From NCBI GenBank assembly GCA_038025085.1, contig CM076147.1, positions 26,451,001 to 26,515,000 of the forward strand: a DNA stretch of 64,000 nt. Reading direction: 5' to 3'. This document shows positions 48,300 through 61,300 of this stretch, one piece after another. The stretch comes from Tetragonia tetragonoides (lineage: Eukaryota > Streptophyta > Magnoliopsida > Caryophyllales > Aizoaceae). A program made the translations under genes and the position numbers. The stretch's first letter is position 1. The number at the start of each line of letters is the position of its first letter. The notes below the pieces were generated by a model that did no database searches, was not told the origin of the DNA, and saw only the letters and a list, made by a program, of their open reading frames with translations.

Positions 48300-48450
48300 A
48301 AGTCTTGTGTGAGACCAACTCACAAAAATATGGGATCACTGTTTACTAATGTAGGGGTTACTTATTATCATCAGTAACCCTCATTTCACTAAAAAGTGAC
48401 TATCGTCTCACCAAAAGTAATGAAAAGACCGTCTTATATAAGTTTTTGTG
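48300..48450. mobile_element. MITE, 'GTCTTGTGTGAGAC' family, copy 4
   Basis: AAGTCTTGTGTGAGACCAAC, TTCACTAAAAAGTGACTATC, and AAAAGACCGTCTTATATAAG ending TTTTTGTG. It closely matches copy 3. Confidence 0.75.
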
Positions 48451-48569
48451 TATATGAATATATTACATATCAAAGAATAAAAATTATGTAGGATTGATAT
48501 TTAAGCTTATACCCTAATTGGTCTCCAATGAAACAAAAGAAATATTTTAAAAATTATACAATACCTTAA

Positions 48570-48960
48570 TCTAGAGGATTTACAAGATTTATGTCACCCA
48601 ATGATTACCTCATTTCAAGTAACTTTACCCTCACGTTCTAATTACAGGTGCGTGCACTAATGCACATGCATTTACCCTTCCACTTAACACTATAGTGGAT
48701 GTAATCAATCTCCTTAATTATCTCAAGCATTTTCAAGATTCGTATCACCCAGTGATTACCTCATTTCAAGTAACTTTACCTTCAAACACGTTCTAATTAT
48801 ATTGGACGTTCTTCTCAAAAAAATAATAATAATAAATACATTTTTTTGAGGGTATAATAATAATTACATTGAACGCACATGGACATGCATTTTCCCTAAC
48901 TCTTAATACTTTAGTTGATGTAATCATGAAAAAAATCTCCTTAATTATCTCAAGCATATA
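48570..48960. repeat. Degenerate tandem duplication, unit about 150-190 bp
   Basis: 'CACCCA(a/g)TGATTACCTCATTTCAAGTAACTTTACC' occurs near 48595 and 48748. 'CTCCTTAATTATCTCAAGCA' occurs near 48710 and 48939. 'GCACATG.ACATGCATTT.CCCT' also recurs. Non-coding. Confidence 0.65.
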
Positions 48961-49018
48961 AATTCCCTCATATATATATATATATATATTTTTTTTTTTG
49001 GAAGGGAAATCTACTCGG

Positions 49019-49132
49019 ATTATTTAGTTGTATATCTTTCTTCAAATTGACACTTTTTTTTATCAAATACTCCGTATTATTTAGTTGTATATCTTTCTTT
49101 GAATTGACACTTTCTTTTGATCAAATTGAAAT
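49019..49132. repeat. 57-bp tandem duplication
   Basis: ATTATTTAGTTGTATATCTT begins at 49019 and again at 49076, followed by matching TTCAAATTGACACTTT / TTGAATTGACACTTT. Two units, a few substitutions. Confidence 0.85.
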
Positions 49133-49453
49133 AGTAATTTTAGGAAACAAAATCATACTAATCCTTTTGCAGAATTGGGAAAGGTTTGTATAAGCTTAAA
49201 TATTCTAAGGATCCATCAATGTGAAAACAAAGATCCATCACTCTAGATAATCTAGAATCAAAGAAACTCTTCTACTGCCACACTAACCCAAAAAAAAAAA
49301 AAAAAAAAAAAACATTGACTGCTCCCAAAAACAAAGTTGACAGTCACTTCAAGTTATGTTCCCTACTTGAAGAGTTTGAAGTCCCAAACTCCCAACATTC
49401 AAAAATCCCCAAACCTCCCCGCTCTGCTTCTCTATGTTAATTTCATTCATCCC

Positions 49454-52400
49454 ATGGCTACACAAAATCCTCTCTCTCTCCAACCACCTCAAACCACCAC
49501 CATCACCACCACTAATGATCATCAAATCACAGCCGTTGATCATCCTCTAAACCTACCAGCCAAACCACCTCCACAGCCGTCTGATTACCCATCAATGTCT
49601 CAATCCAACGGCTCAAAATTGTCCAAAAAGACAAAGACCCGCCCTTCTGATAATTCCCCTTCATCTTCATCTTCATCTTCAATTATTGCTCCTCATAATC
49701 GTAATTATGATAATATTAATAATAAACAGAATCATTTATTGGAAAAAGGAATTCGAATTCCTAATAAGAGACGAAACCCTAGGTTTTGTGTCAGGAGAAG
49801 TGCTAGTGATGTTGATGCTATTGCTTTCCCCCTTGGGATGTCAATTGCAGCGGTTTTGGCCCAGGTTTGATTTTAATTTTTGTATTTTTGGTTTAAAGTT
49901 TTGATTTTTTTTGTGTTTGGGATTTTTTTTGTTGCTGAATTTTGATTTATGGGTTTTGATTGAAAGTGGGGTTATGAGAAATTTTGGTTGTTTCGTTATC
50001 TAGGTGGTAAATTTGGTGTATTTATGTGGGTTGTGAGCGTTTTGGTATATGCTGAACAGAAAAGTTTGGGGCTTTAAGGTGATTTTATGGGTATTTCTGG
50101 AAATTGAAGTGGGGTTATCTTGGATTTTTATTTGGTCATTTGAGGTTGTAGCTTTTCTATTAAGATGGTGATTTGTGGCTTTTGGCTATAGGTGAAAGTT
50201 CCAATTTTTATGGTGACAGGGGTGTTGATTATTGAATATCTGAGGTTGGATTTGAGTGGGAATGCCAAGGAGTGATTATTATTCTAATTTATGGTGATTA
50301 TATGTAGTTATTTTACTTTGCTTAAGGAAAAAGTTCTCATCTTTATGGTTAGTGGGGTATTGGGCATTATATATCTGGTTTGATAAGTAACTAAGTGGGA
50401 TTGTGTTTATGCGTGTAAGGTTTGTGTTCAGTGTTTTGGATTTGGTAATTCTCTATCTTCATGTATGATAATTGTATAGTAGGAGATCTTGAGTTGCGAA
50501 CGTAGACTGGCCCAAGTATGGGAATTCTGATCTAATGTTATCAATCGTAGAAGTTTGGATTTGTATGGTGATCAGATTTTGGTTGTGAAAGTTGATTGCT
50601 TTTGAGCTTGCAAATTTATGTAAGCATTTAGTATACAGTTAGTGTCTGGTCATTTTGCAGATCTAGATTTTTCGATTCTTTACTTTGACTAGATATCAGT
50701 TGAGTTGTGGAGGTTAATGGAAGTTGACGCAAAGGTCAAATTGTTTTCCTTCCTTAGGGTGCAGTGTTTTTTAATGGGAAAAAAGCTTTTATATAGCTTT
50801 GGTTAGTCAGAAATGCTAAGTCTTTGTCAACCATTACTTTATTCACGATTTAATTTTATTAAGATCATTTTGAATGAAGCGGACTTCATTGGAATCTGTA
50901 GACGGATTTTGGACATTAATTCATCAAAGGAACTTGTGAAATCATCTTTCAGATTAAGTTTTGTAGTTTGTTTCTGTCAGCTTTGTTTTGCACCTGGCAT
51001 TGAATTCATAGTCCTGTTTCCTCCGTAAACCTGTAGGTGTAGAAACTTTATTCTTGCAATTTATCTGCTCATTGGCATGTAAAATCTGCTATTACAAGTG
51101 ATAGCTACATATTTCAAATATGATGCAAGTCATGCAACATGAAAAATAATGACTATATTTGTTAGCTGTAATATTTCATTTTTTTATTATGTAGCTATGT
51201 GTTTCGTCGAATGCGGTTTATACATGACCTCATAGTCATAGTATTTGGATCACTTAAATACTTTTAATCAACATAACTTTAGTTTTCTTTTACTGACACC
51301 TTATTTGAATATGTTTTCGATATTCCTATCATGCCATAAGAATTGAGAACTGATGTTCTGTTCTTTGTTTGTTGTTATTGCGTTGATTGGTACTTTGTCA
51401 AGCATGTCTTGTAAACGTTACTAACATTTGTAATCTTTAAATATGTTGCGAATTGAACTTGATGCCTCTGTGGTAGTTGGAAGGTTAATTTTAATGTGTA
51501 AAGTTACCTAATTCATAAAATATGATCTTTCTATAAAACCTCTGGAATTCAAAGTGCTGACTTGGTAATCAATATCAATTTACTTTCTTCTACGGACACC
51601 ATATCTCAATATGTGTACCAATTTCATTGGTACCATACCACACTACTACTCTAGAGTACTTTGCCTAGCATGTTCTGCAAACGTGATTAGTAATGCTCTC
51701 GGTAGTTGCTCTGCAGATGAAATGACTATGTCTCACAATAAATCCAAGTTAACTTAAGTTTGTTTTCCGATGGGTCGACTGCTTTAATGTTCTTTCTGTA
51801 TAATTTCCTTATAAGTTGTAGTTATTTACATGCATCAGATGCTTGATCTTAAATAGCTAATTACTTTAACCATATCCAATCCAGTAAAGACAGGTGTAGG
51901 ATTTTGGTTTTATTGTACCAGATCTGGTTGGATCGAATCATTTGAAATGGCTACGCCATCTTTTAGCTTTATTGTCAACAGTTTACCAAGATTTACACAT
52001 TCTTTATGGATCTGTCTAGGACAATTGTGGGAATTGAGCAGTTTGGGAAGGGTCCTTTATATTTCCCCACAGTTTGGGCCATATGAAAAGACCTCCTTAG
52101 TTTGAATACTGGGTCGAGGTCTCAAGAACCCGCTAAGGGAAATGAATATATAAGGAACTATAGGGAAGAGATATTAGAGAGACCAATGATTGAAGGCATT
52201 GATTGGGCACCTATCTCAATATACGAAGAGTGGTTGGAGAGGCTTTTTTCTTTGGAAGACGTTAAGGATGCATTGCTTGGGATGGAATGGGAGAAGGCCT
52301 GCATATTTGATGGTTTTACAACAATCTTCTTCCAGGGGTGTGGTCATCTTTTGGGAGTGTTTGGGGAGATAAGAATCGGGTGATGTGTATGAATATGAAC

Positions 52401-55400
52401 TCTAAATTTGTCACCTTGTCCCCAAGTAAGAATGATCGGATGATTAATGTTAGGGGTTTTAGGTGTATTAGCTTGACTACTGGTGTTACAAGATAATTAA
52501 CAAGGTTTCTCTCTACTAGGCTGGGGTGCTGTTTTGTGGGGGATTATCATCATCACAAAGTGCTTTTGTGGAGGGGTGCCAGATTTTGGATGCACCTTTG
52601 GTGGTTAATGAGGTAGTTGATGAGGTGCGGCATACAAAGTCTCAAGAGGTGGTGTTTGAGTTAGACTTTGAGAAGGCCTATGATAGAGTTGGTTTTAGTT
52701 TCTTGGATACGGTCTTGGATAATAAGGGTTTTGGCGAGATATGGAAAATGTGAGTTAAGGTTGTTTCTCAAATGCCCTTTTTTCTTTAATCTTTGTTTAT
52801 GTAGCTTAGTGATTGGTTTTCTTCTTCGCGGGGTCTTCAGCAAGGAGATCCTCCCTCCCTTTTGTTTACATTGGCAGTTGATGTGCTTAGTCGAATGTTG
52901 GAGAGGCGTGTCGATTTGCGGCTGTGAAGGGTTTCGGAGTGGGTATGGAGGGGGTTTTGGTTTCCCATCTCCAGTTTGCGGACGGATGATACACCCAGTT
53001 GATTTTGAGGGTTTTAGAATGCTTACTATCATCGGGATTTTTGAGCTGGTCATCAAGATTTTTGAGCTGGTTTTAGGTAGCCTTCAGGTTTGGAAATCAA
53101 TCTTACTAGGTGAGGTTTGACTGAGAATAATGTGAACCATGCTTTGGTGGGATATCAGATACGACATTGGCCTCTCACCTATCTTGATGTTGCTGATAAA
53201 GTTATCTAGTTTTGTTTGGACGTCTAAGGCTCCCCATGAGGTGCAGCCGTGCAGGTCTTGTTTGGGCCTTCGTTGTTGGTGGTTAATACTAACGAATGTT
53301 ACAGCGGAGGTGGACTGGCTGGAATTTGGTATTGTGATGTTGTTTGTTCAACTTTGCAGATGAGGCATGCTAGGGGAGGGAAAGGAGGGGAAGTTACCTG
53401 AAATGTGCAAATATGGCAATAAATAGGTGTCTGTGGTATGTGTGCACCACTGCACCTGAGGTGTCCCATTTGAACGACTTAGTCTAAGAAAGGGTGTATT
53501 AGGCTTTGTGTTAGGCCGAGGCCGCTTGGGCTTTTGTTGGGTTTTAACTACAGATCTTGAATGAATGTGGGGATCCTTGTAATAGATGTTTTATTGAGAT
53601 CTTTTTGTTCTCCTAGGTTATAATTACTGTTCACTTCACTAATCTATTTTTATTCTTATCTAAAGAAATTATGCAAAATGCTATTTTTCTGTGCTGAGAA
53701 ATGATTAGTATTTCTGTTTGTATTGCCATGTATACTGCTGGGTTGTAATTTGTGCTTCCATGGTGCTTTCTGGTTTAGGGAGAATGATTTAATTTTTGTA
53801 CAATGTTACTTTGGTGCTTGACGAACAATTAGCCTTTTTGTTTCATCGCTTGTGTATGTTCTTGGTTTATAATATGTTGGTGCTTTCAGGTTTTGGAGAG
53901 AAAGGATTTGACGAACGAAAAGACTTCCATTGATCAACTGTCAACGGTATCTACTATATTCTCTTTGAAGATTTACCATCTATTTTGGATGATTCTAAGT
54001 TTGAAACTGGCGCTTGAAGGCCTTTGTGCATTACATGTTTCCTTGTACTTTACGTGCTAGAATAATCATTAGTCGTGACGTGGAGTAGTAAGGCCTAGCT
54101 GTTGAAGTGTAATCACATAAGTAGGATAAGTTGTGTGGTCAAGGCATGCATACATCATTTTCCCTGCCTTTGTTGTGCTCTTTCAATCTTTTTATTGTCA
54201 ATTGCAATACAGAATTGATTTATTTAATGTTCTTTTTTGTTTTAGATAACATGGGTATCTTGATTTGTTCAAGTTTCTTTCTCTTAAAATTGCAGATCTG
54301 CACTTCAGCTGTGAGGGAATCTTTATCCAATGTAAGCGACTTCTCAGACTAGTGCTTAATCATTACATCATGATTTGGGAGTTAAGAGTTTCTCCTCAAG
54401 ATGTTCAAATTATGGATGTCCTTTTATTCCTTGATGTGTGGCGAGCAGGTGTTTGGCGACAAGTTTGATACTTTTGCTAGGAACTTTGAGAAATCGTTTG
54501 GGAGTACCCTGAGCACTCTTAGATTGATCAGAAATTCATCTGTAGATAATGGAGGACATCAACTGGGTCATATCAATCTTGATGATCGCAGCCTTGATAC
54601 AACTCCAATCTTCCCACTAAACGAAGGAGAATATTCTTCAAGGAGGTGTAATATTACTGAATGTTGCACAGAATCAGTGACGCAACATTCAAGAACAGTT
54701 GAAGAAGTCAAAGATAATCAGCCAGCGGTTTCTAGCAACCAGGAGCTTTCAGTGCTGGGGCATATGAGCCAGCAACTTGCTTCTACTGTTTCAAACGTGC
54801 AAAGTTACGTTGGCAACCTTTCAACGCTCAGTATATTCCAGAAATCTGTCACTGAGCAGGCCCGTGCAAATGACCTGAAGAGGGTAGAGATTGGCCTGAT
54901 TATGAGGAAGTTGGAGCTGGAGGAAGCACGTATGGCACTTAAATCTGAGTTAAATTTATTGGAGAGATGGAAATTATCTTTGGGAATTTCTAGGACATCC
55001 TTCAAGACCGAGAAATTCAAGACTCAATTAGAAGAGACTAAACATAGTGAGCTCCTCAGAACATGTGCAGACTTTCTTGTTGCTGATTTGCTGATAATGT
55101 TAGGCTGCCTTGCCTATGGAGTATATGCTTTTTCGTATGATAAAATTCATCAACTTACTAAATCGTGCTCTCCTTCTGAGGTATGCAAAAACTTGTTTTG
55201 GATGATTGCTCAAGTCTGGAATTCCAGATATTTGCTTGAGCAGCGGCATCTGGTGTATTCTTCTAAATTCCTAACATGTGAAGGTTTACAAGCTCACAAA
55301 TATTTGTTGGTTTAATTTTTAGCTGAAGACTGGTATCGTTTCAAAATCATTACTATCTAACAAGGCTTTCCTTAGACTTTGTGGTCTGTGCCTTTTAGAT

Positions 55401-56306
55401 TGTTCAATCCCCTGTAGTTGGCAAATAGGGTTCAAACCATAGAACAATGCAAAGCCTAAAAACGTTACACTGGTTTTGTTCCATCCATTTTATCAATTGG
55501 AAAAGATTCAGTTTCAGAGTCACTGCCAAGTAAATTTGACCATATGTATTTAAATCTTTGCCAGATCCTTTATCTAATCTTTGCCAGCTCTACTGTAGTT
55601 AAGGCCAATGAAAGTCTAGGAATATAGTCTTGATTTTTGTATGGTTATCATGTCATTTTTTGTGGTTCATGGATGCCTAGCAGTCTCACAGTGCCTTAGT
55701 ATTTATAGATGCTTAACAGTGCTTTTTATTTTGTCTCAGGACTCTAAATCCTGGTGGATCCCAAGACCAATGTCATCTTTCAATTCAGGGTTGCAGACCC
55801 TGAGTTGTCAGGTTCAAGTTTATAGCCGAATGTTGTTTGGTGCTCTAATGATTTTGGCAATTGCGTACGTGCTCATACAACGGTCAGCAATCTCAACACA
55901 GGCCATGCCCGTCACTTTTATAGTGCTGCTATTAGGGGCTGGCTGTGGTTTTGCAGGCAAGTTTTGTGTGGACACATTAGGAGGCGATGGAGATCACTGG
56001 CTCATATACTGGGAAGTCCTGTGTGCATTGCACTTCTTTGCCAATGTTTTTACTCCCTTGCTCTTTTATTATCTTAATGGACCCATTCAGGTGTCTCAAG
56101 GTATGAAAAGCCATACTGCATTCCCCTACTGGATCAGGCGCTGGTTGTTCTATATCACTCTGCTTGTGATTCCAGTTTGCTGCGGTCTTTTTCCTTTTGC
56201 GACACCGATAAAATGGTGGGAAGAGCACTTCACGAAGTTGATCAGTAATCATTTGTTAGCTGCCTATGACGAAAACTATGATGATTCGAGCGGTGTACAT
56301 GAATGA
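49454..56306 (+). CDS. CPR5: CPR5, nuclear-envelope/pore transmembrane regulator of plant immunity, five exons
   Basis: Exons 49454-49864, 53890-53946, 54296-54331, 54449-55180 and 55740-56306 are all phase 0 and GT..AG, giving 600 residues (Arabidopsis CPR5 has 564). The start has a long disordered P/T/S/N-rich region with basic patches (KLSKKTKTR, IPNKRRNPR). Then comes the conserved FPLGMSIAAVLAQVLERK, the short exons encoding ICTSAVRESLSN, and VFGDKFDTFARNFEKSFGST. A coiled-coil follows (EQARANDLKRVEIGL...). Five hydrophobic segments end the protein: the first at about 388-408 and four in exon 5, with CVDTLGGDGDHWLIYWEVLC and LFPFATPIKWW as family signatures. CPR5 is a membrane nucleoporin that restrains defence and programmed cell death and affects growth and trichomes. 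An upstream in-frame ATG at 49337 exists, but the MATQ start at 49454 is preferred. Intron 1 (4 kb) carries a LINE. Confidence 0.95.
52090..53640 (+). mobile_element. LINE ORF2 remnant in CPR5 intron 1
   Basis: 52102-52383 reads ERPMIEGIDWAPIS.., EEWLERLFSLEDVKDALLGM, the pre-RT linker. 52526-52753 reads SSSQSAFVEGCQILDAPLVV and VFELDFEKAYDRVGFSFL (RT). About 52829-52920 reads RGLQQGDPPS, FTLAVDVLSRMLE. Several frameshifts and stops. No clear A-tail or target duplication. It sits sense-oriented within the intron. Confidence 0.85.
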
Positions 56307-57117
56307 TGCATTTTGTTTGCAAACTCGTGTTTCTCCTGGTAAGCATATCAGGGCCGAATTTCCCTTCTATTTAACATCGTGATGCACATTCAGCAGCACT
56401 GGAGTTCAGCTGCTGTGTCTAGGTAGTTCGCATCTTTCTGGCTTGGAGTCCCCTTTTGTAGTATTACATTACATGAAATGTCCTGCTCTAATTGTTATGT
56501 ATCTGTAGAACGTTATGTCTTGCTTCAATTTGTATGTATGTAGGACGTTAAATCGTTTATTTACTAAGGTTATGCTTGTTTAAGGCGCCTCACGTTGAGG
56601 TCGCCTCATATGAGTTTTTGTGTTTACCTTGTGTATCATTGCCTTTTCGTTGTATCAAATGTATTTTGCACAACTGTGAATAATGATACATAGAGCTGTG
56701 CTACAGCGTTGGCCTCTTTGGCTCTTTGTATCTGTTCATGCTCCTGGCCACTGATCTTTTGGATACCTTTTAAGAAGCTTAATTAGATGCCATAAACAGT
56801 GAATAAATTAGTAACCAATCTAGGAAGAAAATCACAAAAAGGGTTCCAATTTCCACCTTATAGATCCCCACTACCTGTTTTGCAAAAAGGCTTTGTCTAA
56901 CCAGGAACTGGGAAGGCAAAGCACAATATAGCGACAACCCACAAGATCTAACAAGACCTCCTATGGTTAGGATTTAGGAATATTGTATTTGGTAACATTA
57001 TCCACTAATATTGGTTGAGAGTTCAGTTTTTATTGGTCATTATTGCCTCCTCTAAGAGTGAAAAACAAACAAACAATAATCAGCAAGATCCTTTTAGCTC
57101 AAAGGGAGGACTTGTTT
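56307..57117. other. CPR5 3' region and intergenic DNA
   Basis: The CPR5 3' UTR probably extends some 200-400 bp. A scrap near 56585-56625 (TTGAGGTCGCCTCATATGAG) resembles the MITE family of 48300. No other gene. Confidence 0.5.
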
Positions 57118-57258
57118 TTTTCGTCGTCTTCATGCTGCATTCAGTTACATTCTGCGACATTTTGTTTCGCATTCTATACTTTATTTTGTTTCACATTATA
57201 CTTTATTATCCGCGTCGTTTCGTTTCGTGCGCACTATTCTATTAAAGAGAACAGGGCC
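57118..57258. mobile_element. MITE related to 10388-10570
   Basis: Starts GGACTTGTTTTTTTCGTCGT and ends AGAACAGGGCC, then TAA. The interior has the same 'TTCGT', 'TTTCGCATTCTAT' words as the copy at 10388. The left TTA is not preserved. Confidence 0.65.
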
Positions 57259-57419
57259 TAACCGCCTAACTCTATTGTGCAATTGCCTCACCAAGTTATG
57301 GCTCAGTACATTTGTTTGAGCTGCTATTAGATCAGATGATAATGTGGCACATTAATTCCAAAAAGGCGTTTATGTTAAAATTTGTCTTTAACTTAATGAC
57401 AAAAGGGTACTCTGGAATA

Positions 57420-57965
57420 GGGCTGGCAAATAGGTCATGTCGTTTCATGTTTATGTTCGTGTCAAAGATAATCGTGTCAGAAATCTCCCAATACTAACCT
57501 GACCCATTTATTAATCGTGTCGGAAACCTTCAACACTAACCTAACCCGCTTCATAATCGTGTTATTCATGTTGACACACTTAACTTTTTAAATCTAATTT
57601 CTTCTCATAAAATAAAAAATATACCATTAAAAACTAATAAAAATAGTAAAGAAATTTTGTAACATCACTTTTAAGCTTCCATTGGTGTATTAGTAAATTG
57701 AACTAGTGAATTATCATAGATTTAAGCTTCATTTTCTGATATTATCATTGGTTAAGTGACTTATTTTTCGACATGTATGTTTGAATAATCGTGTCAGAGC
57801 GTGTCAATTTTATGCTGAAAATCTCAACATTAACCCAACCCATTTAAGTAAACGAGTTACTCGTGTCGACCCGCTTAAGTTAATCGTGTCGAAAATCTCA
57901 ACATTAACCCGTTTATTTCGTGTTCGGTTCGTGCCGTATTATCGTGTCGTATCAGTCTATACCGA
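57420..57965. repeat. Dispersed repeat with iterated AATCGTGTCGGAAATCTCAA-type motif
   Basis: A word of about 40 bp (AATCGTGTC.GAAATCTC.. AACA.TAACC) occurs four times in the same orientation, near 57470, 57513, 57840 and 57884, beside 'GTTCGTGTC' and 'CGTATTATCGTGTCGTATC'. Two array-like flanks surround an AT-rich centre (57585-57780), suggesting subterminal repeats of a non-autonomous DNA element. Confidence 0.55.
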
Positions 57966-58237
57966 CTCTACTATGGAATGATTAGCCAATTTTTGCGTTG
58001 AAACCCAAAAAACTGGCACTTATTCAACACTTCCAAAAAAAACCGTCATGTTTTAAAAAAATTTGAGTAATTACCCTATTTAATTGTACTATACTGAATC
58101 ACTGATACAATTTTTCTCTTTGGAAATTTTTAGGAAAAGCAAACAAATATATTCACTTCCTTTTTAAAAGGAAGTAGCTCAACAGTCAACATTATTATGT
58201 TTATCTCGAGTTTCCTTACTTGCATTTGTCACTAGGA

Positions 58238-58257
58238 TCTCTCTCTCTCTCTCTCTC
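58238..58257. repeat. (TC)n tract upstream of the B3 gene
   Basis: Ten TC units about 120 bp before the start codon, probably 5' UTR or promoter. Confidence 0.8.
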
Positions 58258-58376
58258 CTCTCGCGGTGAGGCTATTTTATTTTCAACTTTTCAAGCCTTC
58301 ATTCATATTGTTTTATTTATTTTTTTCTGTTATTTATTTATATTATATTTTGATAGATACTCCAATGTATCAGAAA

Positions 58377-61300
58377 ATGGAGAAGAGGTCAGGGAATTGC
58401 AGGACATGGGAAGAGGGTATGTACTGGAAACGTTTTCATGGGGTGCAATTCTCTCAGTTTTTACCAACTGACTTTCATCATCGTCTTGTAAGTTTTGATG
58501 AAATGATTTTTAATTGAGAATTTTAATGTAATAGAAATGTTACCCTTGTTCTTTTTTTCCTTTCATATTTGCTAGTATTTGTTTACACTTCATGTTTTGG
58601 GGTTGTATCCAAGGACCAAAAAATAAAGTTACATCATAACATGTAGGCATCAATCCCAATGTGCCCTTTGAATTCCCACCTTCATACTGTTACATGAATT
58701 CGGTTGCAAATGTCCAAAATGGATACGCGTCCAAGTGTGAGACTAGACAATATTTTGGAAATTTAGCATGTTTTTGGCCTAAAATGAAGTGTTGAGTGTC
58801 TATACCCATGTCCAATTGTTAAGTTGAGCTGTTGAGGTGAAATGAAGAGTCCCGGTAACATAGGTTAAGAATAGTATACTCAGAGGGGGGGGGGGGTTGC
58901 AAATGTGGTATTCTTGGATATATATGTGTAAAGAGATAAAGGGTGTATTTGTAAGGGAGGCGGATTTAACTCCTCACATGTGACTTCTTGGAAATGGGTT
59001 CATGACCCTAAAAGTATCGTTGCTCTTCCATTACATTGTGTTCTTAGAAATGGGTTCATGTTGCAAATGTGATGTCTTGGATTGAGTTGGATATATGATT
59101 AATGTGAGATTGAGATAAAATGCTACATTCATTTTGAAGCTGAAGCATTTTGAAGTTCTCTTTTCCTGTGTATATATGGTGTATCAGAAGCCAAGGTTTT
59201 TGCATAGTGGACTTAATAACATTCCTAAGCTATATGACTTATTTACTGAGAAATGTACAATAATGGGTCATGTTCTCCAAGTTCCTTCATGTTTTTTTTT
59301 TTCAATTCAAAAGGCTGCTTTATACTATAATTTAATCTTTGATGTAAAAGCTTAAATATTTTCTCGTGTTTCTAATGAGTTCCTTCTGTTGTGTGACAAT
59401 CAGATGCTTCCGGCGAAGTTTACTGACAACATGAGTGCCCATTTACCCGAGAAAGTAGTTCTCAAAGGCCCCAATGGAGTTGCTTGGCATGTCAACGTCA
59501 AGAATATTAAGGGTGACTGTGCTATGTTTACCGGAGATGGTTGGCAAGAGTTTGCTAAAGCTTACTCCTTGCAAACTAAAGACCTCTTGATCTTCAAGTA
59601 CGACAGGATTGAATGCTTTGAGGTCTTGATCTTTGATCAATCAACTTTGTGTGAGAGAGAAGCTTCTTATTTTGCAAGAAAATGTCATCAGCAGTCAGAA
59701 CGTAATGGTGATTCCAACGGACAAGCAAAGAGGAGGTTGAGTGATTGTATCAGTGATACAAGTCAAGAGGAACATGGTGACTGTAAAAATGCTACTGATA
59801 GGCCCAAAAGGAACACTAGGAGCAAGAGGTCTCTAAAGGACTATTCTTCTGACAGCTCTACTCAGGATACCGGTACACTGAATCTTTGACGGTCAGAAAG
59901 TATTCATTTTTCCATTCTATAGAAGACTCCTTGATATATAAGTATTATCTGTGCACATTCTTGCAGATGGTTCTGATGAGGATGATTCAAACAAACTAAG
60001 TGTATCCAGTGAAGACCAGTCCATCCAAAAACGGAAGAAATCCCTGGACATTAATGTTAGTTGTAAAAGAAATGTCCCGTGTCTCTCTGCTGCTCGAAAT
60101 AGGGGTAGAGAAGTGCCATCCAATGTTCCACGGAAATCAAAGTTCTACACTGGTATGATTACAAGTTCATGTTTTTTAATGTTTAGTGATCTAATGCAGT
60201 GTAGCACTGTTATGCTTTCTTGAAGAGATTTTGATGGGGCAAATGAAACAACCTGGAAGTAGGTGTCAACCAAAGATTTTTTAGCACTTCCTAGGAAGTT
60301 CTTATTCCTGAGAAATGCAAATTTCTGTGAAGTACAACTTCATGTTGCGAACCAAACAGCCACTAAGAGGGAGTTGATGACTCTTACTACACTTCTATTT
60401 TGGAGCTTTAAACCATAACCGATACTAGAATCTAAAAGAAAACGTTGTATGTGTTGTTTCTAAGGAGCATATATCTACTACTATAGCAACTTTTGTTTAG
60501 AAGATTGTCTGCAGAGTACATGAGTTGGTCCTGAATATGAGTGAATCATATTGGGAAGAGGTGAGTAGGTAGCAAAAGGCCTTTTACTTATATGTGTGAA
60601 TACTATATGCAAAATATATAGCAAATACGAGAATATTTATAGGCAAGGACATCAGAATTTTTACGTGGAAAAGAAGTATTCTCTGGTACAAATCAAACAA
60701 CAGGAAAGGGACTCATTATTCCTAGGGATCAAATCTATATCAAGAAAAAATCCAGCAGACAGCCTATGGGATTAGAAGTTAGAAGAACCTCATACTTGTA
60801 TCACCGCTTTTTATTCCATTCTGACTCTATTGAACCTGCAAACAGCATCTAGGAATTATTTTGTCCACTCCACTTACAGCACTCTAAATTTCAAGTTAAC
60901 TACTGCAGGTGATTCAGATGAAAGTAAAGCATCCGATGATCAAGACACGTCCATGTCAGAGAAGCAGAATTGCTGGAAAGTGAATAGTGCAACTCCAAAG
61001 AGAGATTCCTCTCACTCTGCAGCACATGGTAGAGTTGGAAAAGTGACATCCAACAACCCGAGGGAAAGGAAGAGCTACAATGGTACGACCAGTAATGTAT
61101 GGGACTTTATGCTTTTGGTTCTGTAAGATTGCCAAATTGATGTGTTCCTTTGTACAATTGTTTCAGCTGAAAAATCCTCCTCTAAGGCAAATAGGAAAGG
61201 TAGATGCTACAAATCAAACAGAAGGCCGGTAACTGCAGCAGGGAAAGCAAAAGCCTGTGACATGGCACAAAGGAACATCACTCATGGTAGCTTCATTTTC

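Noticed and set aside
49337..49453. Upstream in-frame ATG extending CPR5 by 39 residues
   Set aside because: The extra residues resemble 5' UTR, and MATQ... at 49454 gives the usual CPR5 start; not excluded absolutely.
55641..55739. Extension of CPR5 exon 5 upstream
   Set aside because: A good acceptor TTGTCTCAG ends at 55739 and gives the conserved join SPSE-DSKSWW.
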